Origin: Topomyia yanbarensis
Taxonomy: Eukaryota > Arthropoda > Insecta > Diptera > Culicidae
Direction: 5' to 3'
Assembly: GCF_030247195.1 (NCBI RefSeq)
Contig: NC_080672.1
Span: 184,512,310-184,576,309, forward strand
Length of the DNA: 64,000 bases
Position 1 is the stretch's first letter. Each line of letters begins with the position of its first letter. Made by a program: the position numbers and the translations under genes. Of the stretch, positions 46,394-56,899 are shown one piece after another. Under the pieces are notes generated by a model. It saw nothing but the letters and a program-made list of their open reading frames with translations. It did no database searches and was not told the origin of the DNA.

Positions 46394-46740
46394 GTCACAG
46401 AGCATTACAATTAACGTTTCTGGAAATAGACTTCACCCAGGCATTTACTGGGTGCTAACCTGAGTGTATTACAAACCTTTACCTTTCAGAATGTACAACC
46501 ACTCTCAAAAGTAAATATATATTTTAATATAGAGGGCTAAGCTGAGAGAGACACAGAGGATGTATTACTCAAACAGAAAAAATTATTTCAAAAAATAGTT
46601 TTTGTAACATCATTTCTCAAAAATCTGTATATCTGTACATACACACAAAAATCTGTATATCTGCACATACAGATTCTTGGTCTGAAAATGGCTGAAAAAT
46701 CTGTATAAATGCAGATTATTCTGTATTTTTGGTAACCCTG
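45934..46740. mobile_element. 807-bp hAT-like element with duplicated left end
   Basis: It starts CAGGGTTGCCAAAA and ends TTTTTGGTAACCCTG. GTAGGAAT flanks both sides (45926-45933 and 46741-46748), an 8-bp duplication as for hAT. The first 230 bp (45934-46163) are repeated directly at 46164-46393 with few differences, including the terminal CAGGGTTGCC. The interior near 46600-46700 has AAATCTGTATATCTG sub-repeats. No transposase. Confidence 0.85.
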
Positions 46741-46748
46741 GTAGGAAT

Positions 46749-47880
46749 AAGGATGTGATAAAAAAATTAAGCAGGAACTCGCGCGCTATTTTAGAACTCT
46801 CTGGGTACCGAGCTACCATGAGACTCATTGAGTGTCTAATAATATCGTATCATCAATTATCGAGAAAAATACATAATTCAAAGAATATTTTACAGATTTT
46901 ACAGTACTATCAGAATGAAAACCACGCAATAACCCCGAAAAAACTAATTAAGAGTAGTGTGGTGAATGCTCCATGGGCCATCGATTGATTTGTTTGGTCG
47001 AAAATACAGAAATTATGAACCGTTAGTACTACACATTCAGTGTCTTTGAAACAAATTCTTCATCTTCATATTCTAGTTATTTTCCGTCGACCTATTTCTG
47101 CTACGAGGCCAAACACTGACACCAGTGAGGTGACTCCCACTATCTGGACTAGAGATCGACCCATCAATTCATGGACCAAGGAACAACGGCTTTACTTCCC
47201 TTCCGAAGGAAGATGTGAGCACGGATTTTTTTCACCCCAGAAAAATCTCAACGACCTTGGCTGGGATTGAACCCAAACCAACTGGGGTGAGTAGTGGAAT
47301 AAATTATCTACAAGAAGTGCACTTCATTTTGGGGAAAACAAAATTAGGGCGTCCCTTTCGAGTTTTGAAATAAAAAAAATATCTCCTGAATTGAAAAAGA
47401 TAGCAGAACACAACCTTCCAAAGGGCTTAGCGACAAAATATCGAAAGACAAAAGCTGAACTAAATCTGGTTCACCCAGAATAGATAATTCACACATAATT
47501 AATCATAATTCAATCTCGCCACCTGATACCACATTTGGCACGCATTCCAATGTGCTTGCGTTTTAACTTACTTGTTTATTTTCGGTATGACAACCGAAAG
47601 TCCCATATTTTATTTATAAATACATGTTTTATAAATACGATTTCGGAATAGCACATCGTTTCTTGTTTTCTTTTGCATCGTGTAACAATAGTACCACAAT
47701 ATATTATGTACACAGAGGTTTCGCCCATAGATTAAGGCAATTATGTAAATAGATTTCTGCAGAGTAAATATATGTAAAATTATGTAATATTATGTAATAA
47801 GCTTACCTTCTAATTAAAATACATTTTAATAAACTTTAGTTCCAATTCTGGTTTTAGCCAAACAAGTCGTTTCGTTTTTC
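46749..47880. other. No recognisable gene apart from a SINE-like segment
   Basis: The sequence is AT-rich. A 77-codon frame at 46755-46988 shows no motif and probably lies in intron or intergenic DNA. 47881-47885 (ATACT) is the left target duplication of the BEL/Pao element. Confidence 0.4.
47090..47290 (-). mobile_element. Probable tRNA-related SINE
   Basis: On the minus strand TTGGGTTCAATCCCAGCC holds a B-box-like GGTTCAATCCC (47263-47273), followed by TCTTCCTTCGGAAGGGAAGT and AAAGCCGTTG, a segment I associate with Aedes SINEs such as Feilai. No clear A box or tail was identified, so this is tentative. Confidence 0.4.
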
Positions 47881-47885
47881 ATACT

Positions 47886-48090
47886 TGTTCGCGACGTAAA
47901 ATTGGAGTTGATCTGTGGACTGTATTATCTATGGGTCACTGGTTCTCGGATGGATGAAAGGGAATTTCGAATTGTCTTGTCATATCGAAATAGCTTGTGT
48001 TCGGAACACTAACACAGTTTAATTTGTCGGAACAAGCCTCGGGACGTCTTACACCTTACACCACATACAACGAGGTTCGAAGTTGAAAAA
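47886..48090 (-). repeat. BEL/Pao 3' LTR, second part
   Basis: It matches 60794-61012 apart from the 18-bp difference. The outer neighbour is the ATACT duplication. The break falls in an A-run that appears to be duplicated (about 5 A on each side). Confidence 0.85.
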
Positions 48091-48990
48091 CCTGTTTTAA
48101 TCCACCTAGAGGTGCAATTGTGCCTTTCTCATTTCTCCAAACTTTGATTTAATAGCTGGTTCGTACAATATAACATTATGAAAATGTCTTTCTTTCTTAT
48201 TACATTTGGTAAGTATATATAAGAGCACCTTTTTGCATTCATCGCGGTATCGGTTTGAATCGGAATTTTCTATGTGATCGCACTCCACAACCCGTAACTC
48301 CGGAGCCGGATGGAGATGGAATTTAAAATCAGTTTCCGGGGACGCAACACCTTTCATTTGAAACTAAGTTGATCAAATCGGTCTAGCCATTTTCGAGAAA
48401 CCAATGTAATCGTTATTCTGAATTTGGATGCTTCCGGATTCGTCGATGGTGGCCAGTGTGGCCAAAGAGACTTTGAATGGCTGGTGGTGACCTAGATCTA
48501 CAAATTCAACAGTTGTGTTTACATTTTGGAAAAGATCTACAAATTCAACAGTTGTGTTTACACTTTTTACATTCATCGCAGAATTCATTAGAATCGGGAT
48601 TTGCTGTGTGATCGTACGTATCACCCTGTAATTCAGGAACCAGAACTCGGATCCACACCAAACTCAACAGCAGCTGATGGACCTTTCATTTAAAATCAAG
48701 TTTGTCGAAATCGGTTCAGAAAATTCCGAGAAACCGATGTGGACAAATCAACAAATTTTGTTTTGTAACCATACTCTTCAACTCGTAATCCGGAACAAGA
48801 TGTCGGTTAAAAAAGGAAATTCAATAGCAACCTATGGGAATATTATACCTTTCATTTGAATCTTAGTTTGTAAAATCGGTTCAGCCATCTCCGAGAAACC
48901 GATGAGGACATTTTGTTAACAAATCTGCACATACACACATACATACATACATACATACATACATACATACATACATACATACATACATAC
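48091..48990 (+). mobile_element. (ACAT)n-containing repeat, left part, inserted in the BEL LTR
   Basis: It starts CCTGTTTTAATCCACCTAG and GCAATTGTGCCTTTCTCAT, as do copies at 61310 and 61850. Internal units of about 170-330 bp recur with CCTTTCATTTGAAA.TAAGTT, AAATCGGTTCAGCCAT and CGAGAAACCGATG. It runs into (ACAT)n at 48936-48990. No protein is encoded. The family is very common in Aedes-type genomes as far as I recall, but I cannot name it. Confidence 0.7.
48936..48990. repeat. (ACAT)n tract, left of the R1-clade element
   Basis: ACAC then about 13 ACAT units, ending exactly where the R1-clade 5'UTR starts. Confidence 0.9.
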
Positions 48991-49692
48991 AGGGGGGCAG
49001 CAGGGACAGGAAGGACAGGAGTCTAGGGGCCTAACGAACCCCCCCCCCCACAGCCCTACTGCGAGTTGGGGAGTTTTGCTAGGATATGGTGGGCTAAGAT
49101 TGGGCTCTTCTGAACCTCTAAAAAAAGCCATAACTCCGAAAGCAGCTCCGACGAAGCGAGTCTGTGCCGCTTCTGCTAAGATCCTAAGATTCCAATAATC
49201 TAAGATCTGGGCAATTAAAGCACTCTAGCCCAACCGGAGTGCCAACCGGCACATCAGGATCGACGCCAGTAACATCTTGATTATGGTATACTGGCCATGG
49301 CGAACGGCAACGGACAGGACACGGATGACGAAAAGGATGGCGACTTAGGGCTGACAGGCGTGCTGTTCTACTCCCTGAGTAAGGAAGGATGACACCGACT
49401 TGAAATGGCGAGTGGGCTAACAGCATGGCTGCCTCCGTTCCAACAAAACCCTGGCAGGTCTCCGGGTACGTTCGAAACTCGCCATCATTTGGTTGGTGGT
49501 ACTAGGTTCGGTTGAAGCATTCCCGATTTACGCCGATCCGGCTCTGAACACTACTCCCCATGAGAGATGGTGTCAACCCTTGCATGACCTCACTGCTGCT
49601 TTTCGGCAGCATAGATAATCATGGGATCGCGAGAGGCGACTATGTGCAGCGAGTGGAGATAGCGGCCCGGAGTTGGGACCCAATAAAATAAA
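48991..49692 (+). other. 5'UTR of the Waldo-like element
   Basis: It begins AGGGGGGCAGCAGGGACAGG and contains a C-rich run near 49030. There is no long frame. ATG codons before 49693 (for example 49618) are possible, but the ORF1 start at 49693 follows AATAAAATAAA. Confidence 0.6.
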
Positions 49693-51099
49693 ATGGAGAA
49701 ACAACAAGCAACCGATATAAATGGAGCAGGCACGGCAAATCCGTTTGCCAGAGGTGGGTTGGTGAGGTCACCACCACCAATAGTAGCTGAAGCCACCCAG
49801 CTAGAGCAGGAGGAGGGGAAGCCGAAGCAACAGCAACAGCAGCAACAAAAACAGCCGGAGCAGAGCGGAAGGAGCTACACTCCACAAACACCAAAGGTAG
49901 TGGTAGCGAGGCACTTGGTGGAGGAGCTCCACAAGTTCGTGGACATGAGAAACAATGTCCACAAAGACATTAAGGAGATGGTCATCAAAATCCGGAAGGC
50001 GCTACTGTCTGCCGTGAAAGAGTACGATACGGCAACGCAGAGGGCAGATTCAGCTGAGCGAGCATCCGCGTCGGCTAAGGCCACTGTCCTCCTAGCCCCT
50101 CCGAAACAGGGTAAGGAGAGGCAGATTGGAGTGGAGAACACGCCAGTTCCCATAACTCCAAAGAGGACAAGATCCTCACCAGGAGAAGAAAGACCAGGCG
50201 GGTCAAAGAGGCAGACGCTCGAGGATGCTGTTACTGCCGAAGAAAAGGACGCCACCTTACAGGGTGAAAGCTGGAGTACCGTTGTAGGTCGGAAGGAGAA
50301 ACGCGGGAAACAGCAAAAAAAGAAGGAGGAGCGAAAAGGGGAGCAGAAGAGGAAATCATAACCCTCGGCTCGTCAGAAGGCGCCTAAGGGAGAAGCCGTG
50401 CTCGTCAAAGCAAATGACGAGACTACGTACGCCGCACTGCTCAAAAAGGTCAGAGAGGACCCGGAGCTGAAAGATTTGGGGGAAAACGTGTTAAGAGTCA
50501 GGCGTACCCAAAAAAATGAGATGCTCCTCGAGCTTAAAAAGAATACTACGACTAGTAGCTCTGCCTTGCAGGAGACTATAACTAAATCAATGGGTGGAAA
50601 GGCAGAAGTTAAAGCCTTAAGCCCAAAGATGGTAATCGTGTGCAAAGACCTCGACGAAATAACGACGGAAGACGAGCTGAGAGGTGCTATGAAGCAGCAG
50701 GGCAAACTGGGCGAGGTGCACATGACGATCCGGTTAAGAAAGGGATACGGAGGAACGCAGATAGCGATGATACGTTTACCGGTAACCGCTGCAGACAAGG
50801 CACTGGAGGTAGGTAAGGTTACAGTTGGATGGTCGAGATGCCTACTGAGAGCCGCCCCACGAGTAAACAAACAAGCAGAGAAATGCTTCAAATGTTTAGG
50901 CTTTGGACATTTAGCAGGGGCTTGCAAAGGCCCGGACAGATCCGGGATGTGCTGGAAATGCGGAGAGACGGGCCATCTTGCGAGAGACTGCACGCAGAGG
51001 CCGAAGTGCTTGCTTTGCACCCCAGCGGAAGGAAACGACCATCAGACGGGTGGCTTTAAATGCCCAGCCTACAAGAAGGCGACTGCAGGCCAAAGGTGA
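49693..51099 (+). pseudogene. ORF1 (gag-like) of the Waldo-like element, one in-frame stop
   Basis: 469 codons in one frame, interrupted only by TAA at 50359-50361 (KRKS-stop-PSARQK). N-terminal: a Gln-rich run near residue 45 and a predicted helical segment ARHLVEELHKFVDMRNNVHK. Middle: basic KRGKQQKKKEERKGEQKRK. C-terminal half: LGEVHMTIRLRKGYGG, then knuckles CFKCLGFGHLAGAC and CWKCGETGHLARDC and a third Cys-rich CLLCTPAEGNDHQTGGFKC, as in R1-clade ORF1. The protein binds element RNA and, in this clade, helps target choice. Its TGA overlaps the ORF2 ATG. Confidence 0.85.
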
Positions 51100-54098
51100 T
51101 GGAGATGACCCAGATAAACCTGAATCACTGTGATACCGCACAGCAACTGTTGTGGCAGTCTACGACAAAAACTATGTGCGATGTCGCTTTGATCGCAGAG
51201 CCTTATCAAGTCCCCCCTAATAACGGTAACTGGGTGGCGGATAGATCAGGAACCGCAGCGATACAAGTAATGGGAAGATTCCCTATCCAAGAAGTGGTAG
51301 AACGTTCCTATGAGGGTTTCGTGATAGCCAAAATCAACGGCATCTTCGTATGTAGCTGTTACGCTCCCCCAAGGTGGACAGTAGAGCAGTTCAGCCTAAT
51401 GCTGGAGCAGTTAACCGAGCAGTTGATCGATCGGAAGCCGGTAGTCATTGGTGGTGACTTCAACGCCTGGGCTGTGGAATGGGGCAGTAGAGTAACCAAC
51501 ACAAGAGGGTGTATCCTGCAGTAAGCTCTAGCGAAGTTAGACGTACGATTGTGCAATGAAGGCTCTGTTAGTACATTTTGGAGAGACGGGAGGGAGTCCA
51601 TCATAGACGTCACATTCTGTAGTCCCTCATTGACGGCGAACATGGATTGGAGAGTATGCGAAACGTATACGCATAGTGACCACCAGGAGATTCGCTACCG
51701 TATCGGCCAACGGAACCCCGCGGCAGTACAGAGAAGGGTGACCGGCGAACGAAAGTGGAAGACGAAAGCCTTCAACAAAGACCTCTTTGTTGAGGCACTT
51801 CGGCCGAACGGCGGGATCGAGAACGTGGATGCAGCTGACCTAACAAGAAGGATTGTGGCGGCTTGTGACGCCACAATGCCGCGAAAACTGGAACCACGCA
51901 ACAAACGGCGTCCAGCTTACTGGTGGAACGAGACGCTTAGTACGTTACGCGCTGCTTGTCTCAGAGCCAGAAGGCGGGCCCAAAGAGCAAGGTCGGAACC
52001 AGATAGAGAAGAGCATAAGGCATCGTTTCGGGAAGCTAGGGCCGCTCTAAAACGGGAGATCAGACTTAGCAAGTCAGAGTGCCACAAGGAGCTATGCCGA
52101 AAAGTAGACGCCAATCCCTGGGGTGACGCATACCGAGTCGTGATGGCGAAAATGAAGGGTCCGACGACGCCAGCCGAAATGTGTCCGAGCAAGCTGAAGA
52201 TAATCGTCGAGGGTCTTTTCCCGAAGCACGATCCAACTATATGGCCACCGTCACCGCACGGCGAGGAAGAAGGAACAAACATGGATCGGCAAGTGACTAA
52301 CGACGAGCTAGTAGAAGCATCGAAGCGCCTAAAACCAAAGAAAGCCCCTGGTCCGGATGGAATACCAAACGTGGTACTGAAAGCTGCGATCCTGGCATAT
52401 CCGGACATGTTCAGGATAGTGATGCAGAAGTGCCTAAATGAAGGCAACTTCCCCGAAATGTGGAAGGTCCAGAAGCTGGTGTTGCTGCCGAAGCCAGGGA
52501 AGCCACCTGGCGACCCGACCTCGTACAGACCCATATGCCTGCTGGATACACTCGGAAAACTCCTGGAAAGGATCATTCTTAACAGGTTGACGAAATTCAC
52601 GGAAGGTGAGCGCGGACTGTCCAAGATGCAGTTTGGTTTCCGCAAAGGAGCATCGACAGTGGATGCAATTCGGATAGTGCTCGAGAGTGCCGAGAAGTCA
52701 TCTAAACAGAAGCGAAGAGGAGATCGATACTGCGCTGTGGTCACGATAGATGTGAAGAACGCGTTCAACAGTGCCAGCTGGGAAGCCATCGCTGCAGCGC
52801 TGCATAGAATGAGGGTTCCCGACTATCTGTGCCAGATCCTGAAGAGCTACTTTGAGAGCAGAGTGCTACTGTACGAGACGAGCGAAGGACAGAAGTCATT
52901 GCGTGTCACAGCGGGCGTTCGTCAGGGATCCATTCTCGGTCCAACCCTTTGGAACGGGATGTACGATGGGGTGTTAACGCTGCAGCTGCCTAGGAAAGTG
53001 AAAATCGTAGGTTTCGCGGACGACGTGTCACTAACGGTGATGGGTGAGACACTTGAAGAAGTGGAGGTGTCGGTGACGGAGACAATAGACGCGATCGAGA
53101 GCTGGATGAACGGGGTCAAGCTGCAAATAGCTCACCACAAGACGGAGGTGTTGTTGGTCAGTAACTGCAGATCGGTCCAACGGATGCAGATCGACGTCGG
53201 AGGGCACGTGATTGCATCGAAACGTGCATTGAAGCAATTGGGAGTTATAATCGACGACCGGTTGAGCTTCAACAACCACGTTGATTACGCCTGTGAAAAG
53301 TCGGCGAAGGCAACGAACGCAATAGCGAGAATCATGCCAAACGTCGGCGGTCCGAGAAGCAGCACGAGACGTCTGCTATCTACTGTTTCGTCATCGATAC
53401 TCCGATATGGGGTTCCTGCCTGGAGTGCTGCGCTGAAAACCAAGCGGAACCGTGAAAAGCTAAACAGGACATTCCGACTGATGGCCGTACGAGTCGCGAG
53501 TGCCTACAGAACAATATCGTCGGAGGCAGTATGCGTTATCGCCGGGATGATCCCCATCTGCATTACCCTGGCGGAGGACGTGGAATGCTATCAGCGGAGA
53601 AATGCACGTAACGCTAGGAGACAGGTTCGAGCGGACTCGTTGGCTAAATGGCAACAGGAGTGGGACAACGCGGAGAAAGGAAGGTGGACCCACCGACTCA
53701 TCCCAAATGTATCGGCCTGGGTACATAGGAAGCATGGAGAGGTGAACTTCCATTTGACGCAGTTTTTGTCCGGGCACGGATGCTTCCGGAAGTACTTGCA
53801 TCGGTTTGGACATGCTTCGTCACCCCTTTGCCCGGGTTGTGCGACCGTGCAGGAGACACCGGAACACGTGGTCTTCGAATGCCCTAGATTCGAAGAAGTT
53901 CGTAGGGGTATACCTGGTATGACAGCGGACAATATCGTCGAAGAGATGTGCCGTGACGAACATACCTGGGACGCTGTCAACAGAGTGGTCTCGAGCATAC
54001 TCTCCGAGTTGCAGAGGAAGTGGCGTAGAGACCAACAAGAAACCGCAAATCGGGTTTCGAGAGAAATTCCGCCGCCGGGGAACTCTCCAACTGTGTAG
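51099..54098 (+). pseudogene. ORF2 (endonuclease-RT) of the Waldo-like element, one in-frame stop
   Basis: 999 codons from the ATG overlapping the ORF1 stop as TGATG. One TAA lies at 51522-51524 (GCILQ-stop-ALAKLD). Endonuclease: QINLNHC, LIAEPYQ, VCSCYAPPRW, IGGDFNAWAVEWGS, RESIIDVTFCSP and THSDHQEIR, all catalytic positions kept. RT: PKKAPGPDGIPNVVLKA, SYRPICLLDTLGKLLERII, MQFGFRKGASTVDAIRIV, VTIDVKNAFNSASWEAI, GVRQGSILGPTLWNGMY and VGFADDVSLTV (DD intact), LGVIIDDRLSF. C-terminal zinc knuckle CFRKYLHRFGHA...CPGC...HVVFEC. Apart from the stop it looks functional. The DNA is cut by the endonuclease in (ACAT)n and copied in place. Confidence 0.9.
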
Positions 54099-55262
54099 AC
54101 TAGGTCCACCGCCGGGGACCAGTTGAGTAGTGCGTGATGTAGCACCGAGTTGGGTCGTCGGGGCGCTTGAGAACCGGACGTCAAGCTTCACCGGAATCGC
54201 TGAACCGACCTCGACATCCTTCCGGGTAGCTCGTGAGTAGGCTATATCCACCGCCGGGGATTGGACCGAGTAGACCGCGTCGCAGAGCTAGCAGTGAGTC
54301 GTTGGGGCGCCGGTGAACCGGAAGTTACGCTCCAACCGGAATCGCCGGATAGACCTCAGCACCTACTGTATGGCCCGTTGAGTAGGCTAGATCCACCGCC
54401 GGGGACTAGATCGAGTAGATCGGACGAAACGGAACGAGAGGAAGCCAAAGAGCTCATGAAATTGTGGTGCTAAAACAAAAGAAGAATCGGTACCGGGGGA
54501 GCCTCCTTCGCCGGGGAACTCTCCGTCGGCGTAAGCTAGATCCACCGCCGGGGACTAGACTGAGTAGACCGCGACGAAATACCACCAGTCGCAGGTCGTC
54601 GGGGCATCAGCGAACCGGACGCTCTGCTCCACCGGAATCGCCGAACTGACCTCGACATCTGGTTGGTTGGCTCGGTTTCGGGAGAACTTCTCTCGCCGGG
54701 GAATTCTCCGTCGGAGTAGGCTAGGTCCATCGTCGGGGACTAGACCGAGTAGTTCGCGAACAAGTCTGGTGCTCAAAGAGTAAACGGCGTTGAATGGTGC
54801 GAGAAGGGAGTTGCGGTGCTAACCGGCACAAGCGAGCCGCAGGGCTCGGTGAAATAGACAGTCAGAAGTTTGCCGCTCAGACTGTACTCGTAGGGGAGGA
54901 GTACTAAGCCTCGACTCACAGCCAGCTTTCCGACTGCCATGCAGAGCTTGCCAGTCTGTGTGGATGGTAGAGAATTGGTGGTGTGTAGAGGAGTGGGGCT
55001 GTCACCCTACGGAGGAAACGAACTAGTAAGTAGTTGAATTAGAGTGCGTGCTATGCACATGAAAACCCCTCCCCGAAGTAATGCCGTAAGGTAGTGCCGG
55101 GGAGGAATCAGGTTCTGGGCAAGAGCAGTGGTTTTTAGCGGGTCGGGTGATGGCAGCCCAAACCCGTTCCCTGACAATGGGGTTTTTGTACATTTTTCCT
55201 CACTCAGGGTTTTTCTGAAATTTTTTTTACTGCTCTCAAAAAAAAAAAAAAAAAGAAAAACG
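54099..55262 (+). repeat. 3'UTR of the Waldo-like element with tandem GC-rich units
   Basis: A unit with GGCTAGATCCACCGCCGGGG and ACTAGA(C/T)CGAGTAGA recurs about five times (near 54093, 54235, 54380, 54530 and 54712), separated by GTCGGGGCGC..GAACCGGA and CACCGGAATCGCCGAA. It ends with ACTGCTCTC followed by about 17 A, GAAAAA, then (ACAT)n. The same units occur inverted at 21.69-21.9 kb. Confidence 0.75.
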
Positions 55263-55371
55263 TACATACATACATACATACATACATACATACATACATA
55301 CATACATACATACATACATACATACATACATACATACATACATACATACACACATACATACACACAGATAT
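55263..55371. repeat. (ACAT)n tract, right of the R1-clade element
   Basis: About 22 ACAT units followed by ACACACAT variants, continuing the tract cut at 48990. Confidence 0.9.
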
Positions 55372-55489
55372 TTTGCGATCTCGGCGAACTGAGTCGAATG
55401 TTATATGAGACTCGGCCCTCCGGCTCTCGGTTAGAAAGTCGGTTTTTGGAGCCATTGTATAACATTTTCATATGAGAAAGGCAAAAGAA
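55372..55489 (+). mobile_element. (ACAT)n-containing repeat, right end of the interrupted copy
   Basis: CAGATATTTTGCGATCTCGG, GAACTGAGTCGAATG and ACTCGGCCCTCCGG lead to CATATGAGAAAGGCAAAA, the usual 3' end. With 48091-48990 it makes one copy split by the R1-clade element. Confidence 0.7.
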
Positions 55490-56652
55490 TAATATTTAAT
55501 TAGCTTAATCAGCATGAGTTCAATGTTATCTTCATGTGATTATATTTTGAAATGTTGGTTGAAAGTGGAGGGAATGGGGGCTTAGTAGAGTGGGAGTGGA
55601 GGATGCGTCAGAAATCCTTCATCTTATTTCGGTATACGGGGTGGATGTAGAAAAATGCGGGCGTGAGGGTGGTCCAAGGGGAGGGGAGTGATAAAGGAGG
55701 GAGGTGTAAGGGCAAGGCGGGGGGAAGGGGCGGCGACGCAATACTCAACTGCATATTTTGCCTTCCATTTGAGACTTGGTTTGAGAAAATCGGTTCAGTT
55801 ATCACCGAAGAACCGATGTGACTTTAATTGTGGAATATGCCCGGAATTCCGGACTTTCGGAATCGTCGATAGTGGACAATATATTCAAAGAATGTTTGAT
55901 TGACAATCAGTGATCTAGATCTGCGATTAGAAGTAATTTGGTGACCATTTCAATAGTTTTTAGCCTCTGAGGTATTACGATTGTACCGATTTATATGGGA
56001 AATTCCAGTGTATCCTTACTAACACCCCTGTAACTCCGGAAGCAAGAGTCAGAACCGAATGAAATTCAGCAGCAGTCCATGGTAATACTGTATCTTTCAT
56101 TTGAAATAAAGTTTGTAAAAATCGGTAGAGAATTCGTTGGGAAATGGGTGTGATATTAGCTTAGGAACTTTGCGGGTTCCCCGGGGGCGTCATGAACCGT
56201 CATAGGTGGCCAATGTGGTCAAAGCTGCTTTAATTGATCATTAGTGATCCAGACCCGCAAACTAGAGTAATGTTACATCAATTTTAATATGTTTTACATC
56301 ACTTTAACATTATGGTGGTATTAGTTTATATGGGAATTTGCTGTGTGACCGCACCCTTCAACCCGCAACTCCAAAACCGGAAATCGGATCAACTAAAAAT
56401 TCAATAGCAGCTTATGGAAGCGTTATACCTTTCAGTTGAAACTAAGTTTGCGAAAATCGGTTCAGCCATCTCTGAGAAAATTGTGTGAGTTTAAATGACA
56501 CACACACATACACACACATACATACACACAGACATTTGCCGATCTCGACGAACTGAATCGAATGGTGTATGACACTCGGCCTCCGGGCCTCGGTTAAAAA
56601 GTCGATTTTTACAGTGATTGCATAGCCTTTCTTTATATGAGAAAGGCAAAAA
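55490..56652 (+). mobile_element. Second copy of the (ACAT)n-containing repeat
   Basis: It starts in the interior (TTAGCTTAATCAGCATGAGTTC, compare 62050), holds a purine-rich G/A stretch (55560-55735), three units with AAATCGGTTCAG and CGATGTG, a short (CA)n/(ACAT)n at 56498-56530, and ends TATATGAGAAAGGCAAAAAG at the BEL LTR. The composite 48091-56652 therefore contains at least two copies of the family. Confidence 0.65.
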
Positions 56653-56829
56653 GAGCCTAACTCTAACAGTAGTGAGCCTTTATAGGTTTCAAATTCATAT
56701 TATTTAGTACAACTCGTCTAATATTTTTAGTAGTCAACTTCGATGGTTTTCATCTAGGGGTTCGTCAATTTATGTTGTTGTACAAAACTGTAATAAACCG
56801 GCTCGGCACACTCAGCTGCTTTTCGTACA
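56653..56829 (-). repeat. BEL/Pao 3' LTR, first (U3) part
   Basis: It matches 61013-61189 closely. The LTR is interrupted at GAAAAA/GAGCC; the remainder is at 47886-48090. Confidence 0.85.
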
Positions 56830-56840
56830 TTCTCCCCCTT
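56830..56840 (-). promoter_or_regulatory. BEL/Pao polypurine tract
   Basis: AAGGGGGAGAA on the minus strand lies directly before the 3' LTR start TGTACGAAAAG. It is the usual primer for plus-strand synthesis. Confidence 0.75.
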
Positions 56841-56899
56841 GTTGAAAGCAAACTTTCAACACAAACACACATGTTGGGATAGGTTGCTCGGCATATTGT

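Larger units (their letters stand above)
48991..55262 (+). mobile_element. R1-clade non-LTR retrotransposon inserted in (ACAT)n (Waldo-like)
   Basis: Nearly complete, 6.3 kb: 5'UTR 48991-49692, ORF1 49693-51099, ORF2 51099-54098, a 3'UTR with GC-rich repeats, and a poly(A) ending near 55260. Both sides continue as (ACAT)n of one pre-existing repeat. R1-clade elements called Waldo are known to insert specifically in (ACAY)n. Each ORF has a single in-frame TAA and is otherwise open. GC content is clearly above the surrounding DNA. Confidence 0.85.

Noticed and set aside
47263..47273. A tRNA gene
   Set aside because: Only a B-box-like motif is present; no cloverleaf could be drawn, so it is listed as SINE-like.
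51917..54251. Several long minus-strand frames (up to 290 codons)
   Set aside because: Shadows of the R1-clade ORF2, caused by its high GC content.
55007..55475. Met-Tyr-Val-Cys and Thr-Tyr-Ile-His repeat frames
   Set aside because: Translations of (ACAT)n on either strand.
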